DNA from: Skermanella rosea
Lineage (GTDB): Bacteria; Pseudomonadota; Alphaproteobacteria; Azospirillales; Azospirillaceae
Assembly (NCBI RefSeq): GCF_016806835.2
Contig: NZ_CP086111.1
Coordinates: 4,581,471 to 4,645,470, forward strand
Direction of reading: 5' to 3'
DNA length: 64,000 nt
In this document: piece by piece, positions 25,747 to 34,172 of the stretch
Layout of the letters: each line of letters opens with the position of its first letter
Position numbering within the stretch: position 1 is the stretch's first letter
The notes under the pieces: generated by a model
Told to the model about the DNA's origin: nothing
Database searches by the model: none
The model's input: the letters and a program-made list of their open reading frames with translations, nothing else
Made by a program: the position numbers and the translations under genes

Positions 25747-26657
25747 GGCGTCCTCCCTGGCTTGTCCGCGGCGGCACCCCGCGCGGCGGACGCCGGCACC
25801 AGGATGCGGACCTGTTCGGGTTCGAGACCGATGGAGACCCGGCCGACCACGCCCGGCGCCGGGGAAAAGTTGTCGCCGAGGCGGAGCGACTTGCCCGCCC
25901 AGACGATCTCGACCTCACGGCCCCGGATGACGTCGAGCGGGGGCATGGCGACGTCGGGGCCGCCGTCCAGCCATTCCAGCATCTCGGCCCGGCGATCGGC
26001 CGGCATATGCACGACGTCGAGGAGGCCGTCGCCGGGATCGGCGTCGGGCGCCAGCGTCAGGTCGGGGCCGGTCTGGCCGATATTCATGACCTCGAAGACC
26101 AGGAAGTCGCCTTCCAGCGTGCGGCCGTCGACGATGGCCTTGAGATGTTCGGACGCGCCTTCGGCCACCTTTTGCCGGAACGTCTCCCGGCTGGTCCGGA
26201 TCTGCTCCTCGCCCGCAACGCCCGCCTCGTCCACCTCGGCCATGGCGCGGGCCAGCAGCCCCATCCCGACGGCCTCGATGAAGCGATGGTGGCCCCACGG
26301 CCCCTTCGCGAACCCGATGTCGAAGGGCCGCGGCACCATGTTGCCCAGGGCGGCGGCGATCTCCGCCGGATCGCCGGCGATCCCGAGCGCGTCGGCGATG
26401 TTGTTGGCGGTTCCCTGCGGGACGATCGCGACCGGTATGCTCCGGTCCGGCAGGTGCGTCAGCACCCGGGTGACCGTGCCGTCGCCGCCCACCGCCACGA
26501 CCAGGTCGGCGGGGCGGCACAGCACGTCCGAGAAATCGGTTCCGTTCACCGCGCAGGAGAAGGGCTCGCACCCCGCCTGGCGGAAGATTTCCAGAAGGTC
26601 GTCCTGCGATGGTCCGTCATCGCCGGCCGACGGGCTATGTAGAAGAAGCGTGCGCAT
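25743..26657 (-). CDS. Diacylglycerol kinase catalytic-domain protein (DagK/YegS-like)
   Basis: A 304-residue lipid kinase-like protein. The nucleotide-binding motif VVAVGGDGTVTRVL is at about residues 51-64, and the family's second motif VPQGTANNIADALGI at about 79-93. The C-terminal part carries the beta-sandwich of this family (DGLLDVVHM). It would phosphorylate a lipid hydroxyl using ATP. The start MRTLLLHSPSAGDDG is the natural family start; a longer frame adds 28 Arg/Cys-rich residues with no support. It is the first gene of a two-gene unit with the inositol phosphatase family gene. No signal peptide is present; membrane association would be peripheral. Confidence 0.85.
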   Translation of the reverse strand: MRTLLLHSPSAGDDGPSQDDLLEIFRQAGCEPFSCAVNGTDFSDVLCRPADLVVAVGGDGTVTRVLTHLPDRSIPVAIVPQGTANNIADALGIAGDPAEIAAALGNMVPRPFDIGFAKGPWGHHRFIEAVGMGLLARAMAEVDEAGVAGEEQIRTSRETFRQKVAEGASEHLKAIVDGRTLEGDFLVFEVMNIGQTGPDLTLAPDADPGDGLLDVVHMPADRRAEMLEWLDGGPDVAMPPLDVIRGREVEIVWAGKSLRLGDNFSPAPGVVGRVSIGLEPEQVRILVPASAARGAAADKPGRTP

Positions 26658-26819
26658 GACCCCGCCAACATGCCGCCCGCACGGCGAGTTCCGGCGGAAA
26701 ATGCACAAAACCGTGTCCCTGAGTGTTGAACAAGGAAGCAATTTTCCGCTGAACGGAACCCGCTGCCGAGAAAACGTTTAATTTGCACGTATCCAGGAAC
26801 TATATGTCAGTGTACCTTG

Positions 26820-26900
26820 TCGCAAATATCTCACAGGGAGAGTCGCCGCCGGTAAGAATCCGGTACATCACCTGCCAGCATAATGCCGTCTTCCTAGGGC
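26820..26900 (+). other. GC-structured leader before the Nudix gene, nature unclear
   Basis: Between two AT-rich stretches lies CACAGGGAGAGTCGCCGCC, followed by GGTAAGAATCCGGTAC and CACCTGCC. The CCGG...CCGG part can fold, and CACAGG can pair with CACCTG only poorly. The wording recalls the core of cobalamin riboswitches (GGGA...CCGGTG-AATCCGG), but the hallmark CCCGCAACTG block is missing. I list it as an unexplained structured patch and not as a riboswitch. Confidence 0.25.
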
Positions 26901-26921
26901 GCTTCTTTGGAACTAAATAAA

Positions 26922-27410
26922 ATGCCACGATCTCAACTTGCCGTCATTCCGTTCGAAGTCCGCCAGGATCAGTTGATGGTGCTGATGGTGACCTCGCGCG
27001 AGACGCGGCGCTGGGTCGTTCCCAAGGGATGGCAGGAAAAGAAGGTTCCGGACCCCGAGCAGGCGGCGCGCGAGGCCTACGAGGAAGCGGGCGCCATCGG
27101 CCAGGTAGGCGCCAAGCCGATCGGCTCCTACCGTTACGAGAAACGCCTGAAGAACGGCCGGTCGAAGACCCTGGACGTCGCGGTCTACCCGTTCGAGGTC
27201 GAGGATCTGCTGGATGAGTGGCCGGAAATGGAGGAGCGCGAGCGCCGCTGGATGACCCCGGCCCAGGCCGCCCTGGCGGTCGACGAGGGATCGCTCGCGG
27301 CACTGCTGCTCGGGCTGGAGGCGAACCCGCCTCGGCTCGGCGGGTCCGGGCCGTCCCGGAAATCCTCCGCCGGCCGCCGGAACGGCCGCGCCTCGGCGCA
27401 CCCTTTCTGA
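26922..27410 (+). CDS. Nudix hydrolase (DIPP-like)
   Basis: A 162-residue Nudix protein. The substrate strand PKGWQEKK is followed by the helix AAREAYEEAGAIG, which matches the REUXEEXGU part of the Nudix box and carries the Mg-binding glutamates. The spacing between Gly and the first Glu departs from the classic GX5EX7 form, as in the diphosphoinositol/diadenosine polyphosphate branch. It continues with RYEKRLKNGRSKTLDVAVYPF and ERERRWMTPAQAAL, also typical of that branch. The last 35 residues are Arg/Ser/Gly-rich and probably disordered. ATG 26922 is preferred over TTG 26907 on start-codon grounds. It reads toward the threonine dehydratase gene but is separated by 127 bases. Confidence 0.85.
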   Translation: MPRSQLAVIPFEVRQDQLMVLMVTSRETRRWVVPKGWQEKKVPDPEQAAREAYEEAGAIGQVGAKPIGSYRYEKRLKNGRSKTLDVAVYPFEVEDLLDEWPEMEERERRWMTPAQAALAVDEGSLAALLLGLEANPPRLGGSGPSRKSSAGRRNGRASAHPF

Positions 27411-27537
27411 CGGGTTCCGCCGGAGCCGGCCCGCGCTGCCCAGACGGCGCTTGAAACGGGCCGGGGGATGTATAGCATCCCGCGGCACGCAGCAGCTGCG
27501 CCCCGACATTCCGCCGGGGCTCCGGGAGTCCGCCCTC

Positions 27538-29094
27538 GTGCATGATTACGCCAAGAAGATCCTCACCGCCCGCGTCTACGACGTCGCCGTCGAGAGCCCG
27601 CTGGACGCGATGCCCCGCCTGTCGCAGCGGATCGGCAACCGGGTCTTCCTGAAGCGCGAGGATCTCCAGCCGGTCTTCTCCTTCAAGATCCGCGGCGCCT
27701 ACAACAAGATGAGCGGCATGGCGCGGGCCGACCTGGAGCGCGGCGTGATCTGCGCCTCGGCCGGCAATCACGCCCAGGGCGTCGCCATGGCGGCGGCGCG
27801 CCTGGACGTCCGGGCCATGATCGTGATGCCCTGCACGACGCCGGCCATCAAGGTCCAGGCGGTCGAGCGGCGGGGCGGCCAGGTGGTGCTGCACGGCGAC
27901 GGCTTCGACGAGGCCTACGCCCATGCCCGCCTGCTGGAGGCGGAGCACGGGCTGACCTTCATCCACCCCTACGACGACCCCGACGTCATCGCCGGCCAGG
28001 GAACGGTGGGGATGGAGATCCTGCGCCAGCACCCCGACCCGATCGAGGCGATCTTCGTGCCGATCGGCGGCGGCGGGCTGGCCGCCGGGGTCGCGGCCTT
28101 CGTCAAGTTCCTGCGGCCCGACGTCAAGGTGATCGGGGTGGAGCCGGACGACGCCGCCAGCATGAAGGCGGCGCTGGATGCCGGCGAGCGGGTGGTGCTG
28201 GACCAGGTCGGGCTGTTCGCCGACGGCGTCGCGGTCCGCCAGGCCGGGGCCGAGACGTTCCGGCTGTGCCGCGAGCTGCTGGACGGCATCGTCACCGTGG
28301 ACGCGGATTCCATCTGCGCCGCGGTCAAGGACATCTTCGACGACACGCGGGCGATCGCCGAGCCGTCGGGCGCCGTGGCGCTGGCCGGGCTGAAGCTCTA
28401 CGCGGAGCGGGAGGGCATCTCCGGCCGGGCGCTGGTCACCGTCAACAGCGGTGCCAACCTGAACTTCGACCGGCTTCGCCACATCGCCGAGCGCGCCGAG
28501 ATCGGCGAGCACCGGGAGGCGCTGCTGGCCGTCACCATCCCGGAGCGGCCGGGCAGCTACCGCCGCTTCATCCAGATCCTGGGCCGCCGGTCGATCACCG
28601 AGTTCAACTACCGCTATGTGGACGATCCCGAGGCGCACATCTTCGTCGGCGTCCAGCTGACCGGGGGCGAGCGCGAGAAGCGGGAGATCATCGACCTGCT
28701 GCGTGCCGAGGGCTTGCCGGTCCAGGACATGAGCGACAACGAGATGGCGAAGCTCCATGTCCGCCACATGGTCGGCGGACGCGTGCCCGGCCTGCGCGAC
28801 GAGCTGATCTATCGCTTCCAGTTCCCGGAGCGGCCGGGCGCGCTGCTGAAGTTCCTGGACGGGCTGGCGACGGACTGGAACATCTCGCTGTTCCATTACC
28901 GCAACCACGGCGCCGACTACGGCCGCGTGCTGGCCGGCATCCAGGTCCCGGAGGCCGACCGGCCGATCTTCCGGCAGCGGCTGGCCGAGCTGGGGTACCC
29001 GTGCTGGGACGAGACCGACAACCCGGCCTACCGATCCTTCCTGGACGGCGGCGGCCGCACTATCCGTGCCGGGAAAGATCATTATCCGATCTAA
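27538..29094 (+). CDS. ilvA: Threonine ammonia-lyase, biosynthetic (two ACT-like domains)
   Basis: PLP enzyme of 518 residues that deaminates L-threonine to 2-oxobutanoate, the first step to isoleucine. The PLP lysine is K50 in FSFKIRGAYNK. SAGNHAQGVA binds the cofactor phosphate region, and GGGGLAAGVA (about residue 180) holds the phosphate loop. After residue 330 come two ACT-like regulatory domains (RPGSYRRFIQILG and ERPGALLKFLDGL), the long form that is usually inhibited by isoleucine. I choose GTG 27538 because it gives the normal N-terminus (HDYAKKILTARVYDVA) and has GGGAG upstream; a longer ATG frame from 27451 adds sequence not seen in the family. It is not in an ilv operon here. Confidence 0.93.
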   Translation: MHDYAKKILTARVYDVAVESPLDAMPRLSQRIGNRVFLKREDLQPVFSFKIRGAYNKMSGMARADLERGVICASAGNHAQGVAMAAARLDVRAMIVMPCTTPAIKVQAVERRGGQVVLHGDGFDEAYAHARLLEAEHGLTFIHPYDDPDVIAGQGTVGMEILRQHPDPIEAIFVPIGGGGLAAGVAAFVKFLRPDVKVIGVEPDDAASMKAALDAGERVVLDQVGLFADGVAVRQAGAETFRLCRELLDGIVTVDADSICAAVKDIFDDTRAIAEPSGAVALAGLKLYAEREGISGRALVTVNSGANLNFDRLRHIAERAEIGEHREALLAVTIPERPGSYRRFIQILGRRSITEFNYRYVDDPEAHIFVGVQLTGGEREKREIIDLLRAEGLPVQDMSDNEMAKLHVRHMVGGRVPGLRDELIYRFQFPERPGALLKFLDGLATDWNISLFHYRNHGADYGRVLAGIQVPEADRPIFRQRLAELGYPCWDETDNPAYRSFLDGGGRTIRAGKDHYPI

Positions 29095-29208
29095 AGTTTT
29101 TCTTGTGGCGCGCCTGGGAAATAGATATGCCGATGCGGACAATTTTCGGGATGTGCGCGGGACGGCGTATATCCGACAGGACGACGTGACGGAGGGGAGG
29201 TGGCGCGG

Positions 29209-30090
29209 ATGGCGCGAGCAGCCGCAGTTTCCGGGGAGTCGGTATCCGGGGAGCCGGTATCCGGGCAGAATGGCCGTGAACCGGCCGGCCGGGCCGCCGC
29301 GGTGGCGCTGGACGGGGTCGGGATCAGCTTCGACCTGCCGGACGGCGGGACCTACCAGGCGGTCGCACCGACCCGCCTGGCGGTGGCGGAGAGCGAGTTC
29401 GTCGCGATCGTCGGGCCGACCGGCTGCGGCAAGTCCACGCTGCTGAACGCCGCCGCCGGACTGCTGAAGCCGGCCTCCGGCACGGTCAGCATCCTCGGCG
29501 AGCCGCTGACGGGCCTGAACCGCCATGCCGGCTACCTGTTCCAGCAGGACAGCCTGATGCCGTGGAAGACCGCGGCCGAGAACGTCGCGATCGGGCTGGA
29601 GGTCGCCGGCATTCCCCGGACCGAGGCGAGCGACCGCGCCCGCGACTGGCTGGGCCGGGTCGGGCTGAAGGCGTTCGGCGACCGCTATCCCCACATGCTG
29701 TCGGGCGGCCAGCGCAAGCGCGTCGGCCTGGCCCAGGTTCTGATCCGCGATCCCAGGATCATCCTGATGGACGAGCCGTTCGGCCCGCTGGACGCGCAGA
29801 CCCGGCTGATCATGGGCGACCTGCTGCTGGAGCTGTGGTCGGCCGACCGCAAGGCCGTGATGTTCGTGACCCACGACCTGGAGGAGGCGATCGCCCTGGC
29901 CGACCGGGTCGTGATCATGTCGGCGGGACCGGCCGCGCGGATCATCGGCGACTATCCGATCCCGCTCGACCGGCCGCGCGACATCGGCGAGATCAAGCTG
30001 GACCCGCGCTTCCTGGAGACCCACCGGGAGATCTGGCACGCGCTGAAGGAGGAAGTCCTGAAAGGCTATCGCCAGAGCGAGGGGGCATGA
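29209..30090 (+). CDS. ABC transporter ATPase (nitrate/sulfonate/taurine type)
   Basis: A 293-residue ATP-binding subunit. Walker A is GPTGCGKST, the Q-loop region FQQDSLMPW, the signature LSGGQRKR, Walker B IILMDEP and the switch His VTHD. The group is the NrtD/SsuB/TauB one, which matches the permease and the binding protein that follow. The first 30 residues before the fold are low-complexity, built from a direct DNA repeat (GGGGAG(T/C)CGGTATCC), and probably flexible. ATG 29209 has GGAGGGGAGG eight bases upstream; a GTG at 29200 lies inside that ribosome site and is less likely. The stop overlaps the permease start by ATGA. Confidence 0.92.
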   Translation: MARAAAVSGESVSGEPVSGQNGREPAGRAAAVALDGVGISFDLPDGGTYQAVAPTRLAVAESEFVAIVGPTGCGKSTLLNAAAGLLKPASGTVSILGEPLTGLNRHAGYLFQQDSLMPWKTAAENVAIGLEVAGIPRTEASDRARDWLGRVGLKAFGDRYPHMLSGGQRKRVGLAQVLIRDPRIILMDEPFGPLDAQTRLIMGDLLLELWSADRKAVMFVTHDLEEAIALADRVVIMSAGPAARIIGDYPIPLDRPRDIGEIKLDPRFLETHREIWHALKEEVLKGYRQSEGA

Positions 30091-30875
30091 CCATGAGCCG
30101 CGCGAAACTGCTGCCGCTCCAGATCCTGGTGGCGGCCGCCGCGATCCTGCTGTGGTACCTGGTGTCGGAGACGGCGCTGTTCGGCGACCCGAAGACCATG
30201 CGGTTCTTCTTCTCGACCCCGCTGGACGTGGCCGAGCGGATCGGCGAGTGGATGATCGGCGGGACGATCTGGTACCACCTGGGCATCACGCTGCTGGAGG
30301 CGGCGCTGGCCTTCGTGATCGGGTCCGTCAGCGGCGTGCTGATCGGGTTCTGGTTCGCCCGGAAGCCGCTGGTGGCCGGCGTGTTCGACCCCTACGTCAA
30401 GGCCGCGAACGCGCTGCCGCGCGTCGTGCTGGCGCCGATCTTCGCGCTGTGGCTGGGGCTGGGCATCTGGTCCAAGGTGGCGCTGGGCGTCACGCTGGTC
30501 TTCTTCATCGTCTTCTTCAACGTCTACCAGGGCGTCAAGGAGGTCAGCCCGACCGTGCTGGCCAACGCGCGCATGCTGGGCATGAACGAGCGGCAGTTGC
30601 TGCGCCACGTCTACCTGCCGTCGGCGCTGAGCTGGATGTTCTCGTCGCTCCACACGTCGGTCGGGTTCGCCATGGTCGGCGCCGTCGTCGGCGAGTATCT
30701 CGGATCGTCGGCCGGGCTCGGCTACCTGATCCAGCAGGCCGAGGGCGTGTTCGACGTGACGGGGGTGTTCGCCGGCATGTTCGTGCTGATGGCCTTCGTG
30801 ATCCTGATCGACTGGCTGGTGACCAAGGTGGAGAACCGCCTGCTGGTCTGGCGCCCGCAGCCGGCGGCGGCCTGA
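30087..30875 (+). CDS. ABC transporter permease (nitrate/sulfonate/taurine type)
   Basis: A 262-residue inner-membrane subunit with six hydrophobic segments. The cytoplasmic coupling loop with the EAA-like motif is at about residues 160-180 (ARMLGMNERQLLRHVYLPSA). The N-terminal LQILVAAAAILLWYL and the later ALPRVVLAPIFALWLGLG are typical of SsuC/TauC-like permeases. Translation is coupled to the ATPase gene by the ATGA overlap. With a single permease gene the transporter would use a homodimer. Confidence 0.92.
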   Translation: MTMSRAKLLPLQILVAAAAILLWYLVSETALFGDPKTMRFFFSTPLDVAERIGEWMIGGTIWYHLGITLLEAALAFVIGSVSGVLIGFWFARKPLVAGVFDPYVKAANALPRVVLAPIFALWLGLGIWSKVALGVTLVFFIVFFNVYQGVKEVSPTVLANARMLGMNERQLLRHVYLPSALSWMFSSLHTSVGFAMVGAVVGEYLGSSAGLGYLIQQAEGVFDVTGVFAGMFVLMAFVILIDWLVTKVENRLLVWRPQPAAA

Positions 30876-30935
30876 GGCCGCCAATCATCGATAATCAGAA
30901 TGCAAGATGGGCACAATGCAAGAGGGGAAGCATCC

Positions 30936-31964
30936 ATGAAGATCCTGATGAAGGGCCTGTCCGGCGCGCTCGCGGTCGCCGGCCTGGCGCTGGCCCTGGC
31001 GGGCGCCGCCGCCGCGGCCGAGCCGGAAAAGAAGGACGTGTCGCTGGCGGTCGGCGGCAAGCCGCTGCTGTACTATCTCCCGCTGACCGTCGCCGAGCGG
31101 AAGGGCTTCTTCAAGGAAGAGGGCCTGAACGTGGAGATCAACGACCTGGGCGGCGGCGCCAAGTCGCTCCAGGCGCTGATGGGCGGGTCGGTCGACGTGG
31201 TGACCGGCGCCTACGAGCACACGATCCGCATGCAGCAGAAGGGCCAGGACATCCGGGCCGTGGTCGAACTGGGGCGCTTCCCCGGCATCGTGCTGGCGGT
31301 GCGCAAGGACTTGGCGGGCGAGATCAAGTCGCCGGCCGACTTCAAGGGCCGCAAGATCGGCGTCACGGCGCCCGGGTCGTCCACCGCGCTGACCGTGCAG
31401 TACGCCATGGTCAAGAACGGCCTCGCCGCGACCGACGGCAGCCTGATCGGCGTCGGCGGCGGAGCCAGCGCGGTGGCCGCGATGAAGCAGGGCCAGATCG
31501 ACGTGATCTCTCACCTGGACCCGGTCATCGCCAAGCTGGAATCCGACGGCGACATCGCGACGCTGATCGACACCCGCACCGAGGACGGCGCGCGGGCGCT
31601 GTTCGGCGGATCGAACCCGGCCGCCGTGCTCTACGCCAAGGCCGACTTCATCGAGAGCAATCCCGAGACCATGCAGCGCCTGACCAACGCCTTCGTGAAG
31701 TCGCTGAACTGGATCGGCAAGGCGACGGCCGAGGAGATCGCCGCGGTGGTCCCGCCGGAATACCACCTGGGCGACAAGGGCCTCTACATGAAGGCGGTCG
31801 AAAGCTCCAAGGAGAGCTATTCGCTCGACGGCATCATCAAGAAGCAGGGCATGGAGAGCATGCTGGCGATGCTGAAGACCCTGGAGCCCGACTTCGCCAA
31901 CGCTGACATCGACCTGGACAAGACCTTCGACCCGACCTTCGTGCAGAAGGCCCAGGCGAAGTAA
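30936..31964 (+). CDS. ABC transporter substrate-binding protein (NMT1/SsuA-like)
   Basis: A 342-residue periplasmic protein with a signal peptide (GLSGALAVAGLALALAGAAAAA, about residues 7-28). The mature protein follows the SsuA/ThiY pattern: PLTVAERKGFFKEEGLNVEI, GGGAKSLQALMGGSVDVV and IGVTAPGSSTALTVQYA, the last lining the ligand pocket. No lipobox Cys is seen. The ligand cannot be named: this class takes sulfonates, nitrate, thiamine precursors or aromatic acids. GAGGGGAAG precedes the ATG, and the gene lies 60 bases after the permease gene, so the operon order is ATPase, permease, binding protein. Confidence 0.9.
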   Translation: MKILMKGLSGALAVAGLALALAGAAAAAEPEKKDVSLAVGGKPLLYYLPLTVAERKGFFKEEGLNVEINDLGGGAKSLQALMGGSVDVVTGAYEHTIRMQQKGQDIRAVVELGRFPGIVLAVRKDLAGEIKSPADFKGRKIGVTAPGSSTALTVQYAMVKNGLAATDGSLIGVGGGASAVAAMKQGQIDVISHLDPVIAKLESDGDIATLIDTRTEDGARALFGGSNPAAVLYAKADFIESNPETMQRLTNAFVKSLNWIGKATAEEIAAVVPPEYHLGDKGLYMKAVESSKESYSLDGIIKKQGMESMLAMLKTLEPDFANADIDLDKTFDPTFVQKAQAK

Positions 31965-32227
31965 GGGGACGCTCTTCCTGGAATCGAGGGTGGTAGCGGT
32001 TCACATGAAGCTCGCTTGATGCCGTCGCCATCCCCGTTCCGGGCGTATTCGTTACGGCCATGGCACACAGTCCCGTGCTCATGGCGGCCGGCCGTCAGGC
32101 GGACGTGGACCGAATAAACAGCCTCTCGGCGCTGAAATCGATGACTTCGTTGAAGGTCCGATGGAAGGTGTGAGCCTTGCCTTCGGAGCGGAGCAAGGAA
32201 GTCGCGCCCCCCGGGATCTCCGCGTCA

Positions 32228-33172
32228 TTACGCCATTTGGCTTAACCTATCGTTTCGCCGGATCGTCTGCGGCGGCTGCCCGAAGGCTCGCACGAACGCT
32301 CGACGCATTCGGTCTCGGTCGGCAAAGCCCGTCTCCCGCGCGACCTCGTCCATCGAATGCCGACCTTGTTCCATCATCAGCCGTGCTGCCTCGACCCGCA
32401 GCTGCTCCACGGCCTTGGCGGGAGAACGACCCGTTTCCGCCAGGAACGTGCGGCTGAACTGCCGCGGACTCAGGTGAGCGGCGTCGGCAAGCTGTTCCAC
32501 GGAGATTGTATCGGCCAGATGCTCCTTGGCGTAGGCAAGCGCATTCTGAACGCGATCGGACTTCGGTGACATGTCGAGAAGCGCGGAGTGCTGCGACTGC
32601 CCGCCCGCGCGCCGGTGATAAACGACAAGGGACTTGGCGGCATGCCGCGCCACATCCGAACCGAAGTCCTTCTCGACCATGGCCAGTGCCAGATCGATGC
32701 CGGCGGTTGCTCCGGCTGATGTCCAGATCGCGCCGTCAATGATGAATATGCGGTCTTCCTCGACTTTGATCGCGGGGAAGCGCGCCTGAAGCTCAATCGC
32801 ATTGCGCCAGTGTGTCGTCGCCCTCCGTCCGTCGAGCAAACCGGCCTCAGCCAGGATGAAGGTGCCGTTGCAGATCGCCGCGATGCGGCGCGTGCCATCC
32901 TGCGCTGAACGGAGAAGGTCGAGCAGGCCTGCCGTCGGCCGTGGTGGGCCGAGCCCGGCCCCGACGATCAGCGTGTCGATCTCGCCGGGCTCGAAGGGTA
33001 CTGTCTCGACGATCATGCCGAGCGAGGAGGCGACCGGACCACCGGTCTCGGAGAGGACGCTGATCTCATAGAGCGTCTCGCCGGCGAGCATGTTCGCGAA
33101 CTCGAACACCGAGGCCGCCGCCAGCGTCATCATCTGGAACCGCGGGATGAGGATAAACCCGACGCGCTGCAT
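32228..33172 (-). CDS. GlxA-type transcriptional regulator (DJ-1/PfpI + AraC domains)
   Basis: A 314-residue regulator. Residues 1-190 form a DJ-1/PfpI-like domain with the nucleophile-elbow form AAICNGTFILAEAGLLDGR, likely a ligand sensor rather than a protease. Residues 210-305 form an AraC helix-turn-helix pair (ISVEQLADAAHLSPRQFSRTF, then MDEVARETGFADRDRMRRAF). It is divergent from the SDR gene with a 121-base shared promoter region and probably controls the rightward hydrolase/Ohr block. Its DNA and that of the next four genes show more CTC, GCT and mixed third bases than the surrounding GGC/CTG-rich genes, which suggests transfer as a block. Confidence 0.9.
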   Translation of the reverse strand: MQRVGFILIPRFQMMTLAAASVFEFANMLAGETLYEISVLSETGGPVASSLGMIVETVPFEPGEIDTLIVGAGLGPPRPTAGLLDLLRSAQDGTRRIAAICNGTFILAEAGLLDGRRATTHWRNAIELQARFPAIKVEEDRIFIIDGAIWTSAGATAGIDLALAMVEKDFGSDVARHAAKSLVVYHRRAGGQSQHSALLDMSPKSDRVQNALAYAKEHLADTISVEQLADAAHLSPRQFSRTFLAETGRSPAKAVEQLRVEAARLMMEQGRHSMDEVARETGFADRDRMRRAFVRAFGQPPQTIRRNDRLSQMA

Positions 33173-33293
33173 GAGGCGACTCCGGTCACATGTCCGAAAA
33201 GGCAGTGTAAACGACTTAGGGGCCGAGCGCCAGCGAGCCTAAAGTGTGCCCAGCAGCCAGCAGGGTGCTGACTGACAAACAAAAGGCAACATC

Positions 33294-34106
33294 ATGCTTG
33301 GCCACAATAAAGGCACTGCTCTCGTCACGGGCGCATCTGCGGGCATCGGAGCAATCTACGCCGATCGCCTCGCCGCACGAGGCTATAATCTAATCCTTGT
33401 TGCCCGGAGCCGGGTTCGACTGGACATGTTGGCGGCAGGAATTACTGACCGCACCGGACGCTCCGTCGAGGTGATCGCGGCCGATCTCGCGTTGAAGGCG
33501 GACCTCGCGCGGGTTGAAACCATCCTCAAGTCGGACGCCAGCATCACGCTCCTCGTCAACAACGCCGGAATCGGTGCGCCAGTGCCGACTTGGCAGGCCG
33601 ACGTCGATCTGATGGAGCAGATGGTCGACGTCAACGTCACCGCTCTCATGCGGCTCACCTACGCCGCGGTGCCCGGCTTCGTCGCTCGCGGCAAGGGCAC
33701 GGTCATCAACATCGCTTCCACCGTGGCACTGGCGCCCGAGTTCCTGCTCAACGGCGTCTACGGCGGCACCAAGGCCTTCGTGGTGGCCCTCTCGGCCTCG
33801 CTGCACAACGAGCTCGCCGACAAGGGCGTCCGGGTCCAGGTCGTGCTTCCCGGCGCTACCGCGACCGACTTCTGGGACATCTCGGGCGTGCCGCTCGCCG
33901 GCGTACCGACTGAGATCGTGATGCCGGCCCCGGCCATGGTCGACGCGGCGCTCGCCGGCCTCGACCTTGGCGAGATCGTCACCATCCCGGCGCTGCCCGA
34001 TACCGCGACTTGGGACGCTTTCGAAGGCGCGCGCGCCGCGATGGTGCCCAACCTCTCGCGGGCGGCGCCGGCCGAGCGCTATCGCCCGACCCCCGCGGCT
34101 GCCTGA
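33294..34106 (+). CDS. Short-chain dehydrogenase/reductase
   Basis: A 270-residue SDR. The NAD(P) site is TGASAGIGAIYADRLA (residues 12-27), followed by NNAGIG, the Ser in NIASTVAL and the catalytic Tyr/Lys in YGGTKAF, so the enzyme should be active. It resembles the DltE/YqjQ-like SDR group of broad substrate range. It is the first gene of a rightward block with an exported epoxide hydrolase, an Ohr protein and another hydrolase, next to the divergent GlxA-type regulator. Such regulator, SDR and hydrolase sets often answer reactive or xenobiotic compounds; that is inference. The ATG is preceded by AAAAGGCAAC. Confidence 0.9.
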   Translation: MLGHNKGTALVTGASAGIGAIYADRLAARGYNLILVARSRVRLDMLAAGITDRTGRSVEVIAADLALKADLARVETILKSDASITLLVNNAGIGAPVPTWQADVDLMEQMVDVNVTALMRLTYAAVPGFVARGKGTVINIASTVALAPEFLLNGVYGGTKAFVVALSASLHNELADKGVRVQVVLPGATATDFWDISGVPLAGVPTEIVMPAPAMVDAALAGLDLGEIVTIPALPDTATWDAFEGARAAMVPNLSRAAPAERYRPTPAAA

Positions 34107-34172
34107 GATCGGCGCCGGTCACAGCGCAAATCTGCAGCGCCACCGTATCCCGCTTCATCGAGGAGAACGATC

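Noticed and set aside
26820-26900. A cobalamin riboswitch ahead of the Nudix gene.
   Set aside because: Only the GGGA...AATCCGG wording is similar; the conserved CCCGCAACTG block and the required helices are absent, and the downstream gene is not a cobalamin gene.
29220-29260. A CRISPR-like short tandem repeat (GGGGAG(T/C)CGGTATCC).
   Set aside because: There are only two to three adjacent copies without spacers, lying inside the coding start of the ABC ATPase gene.
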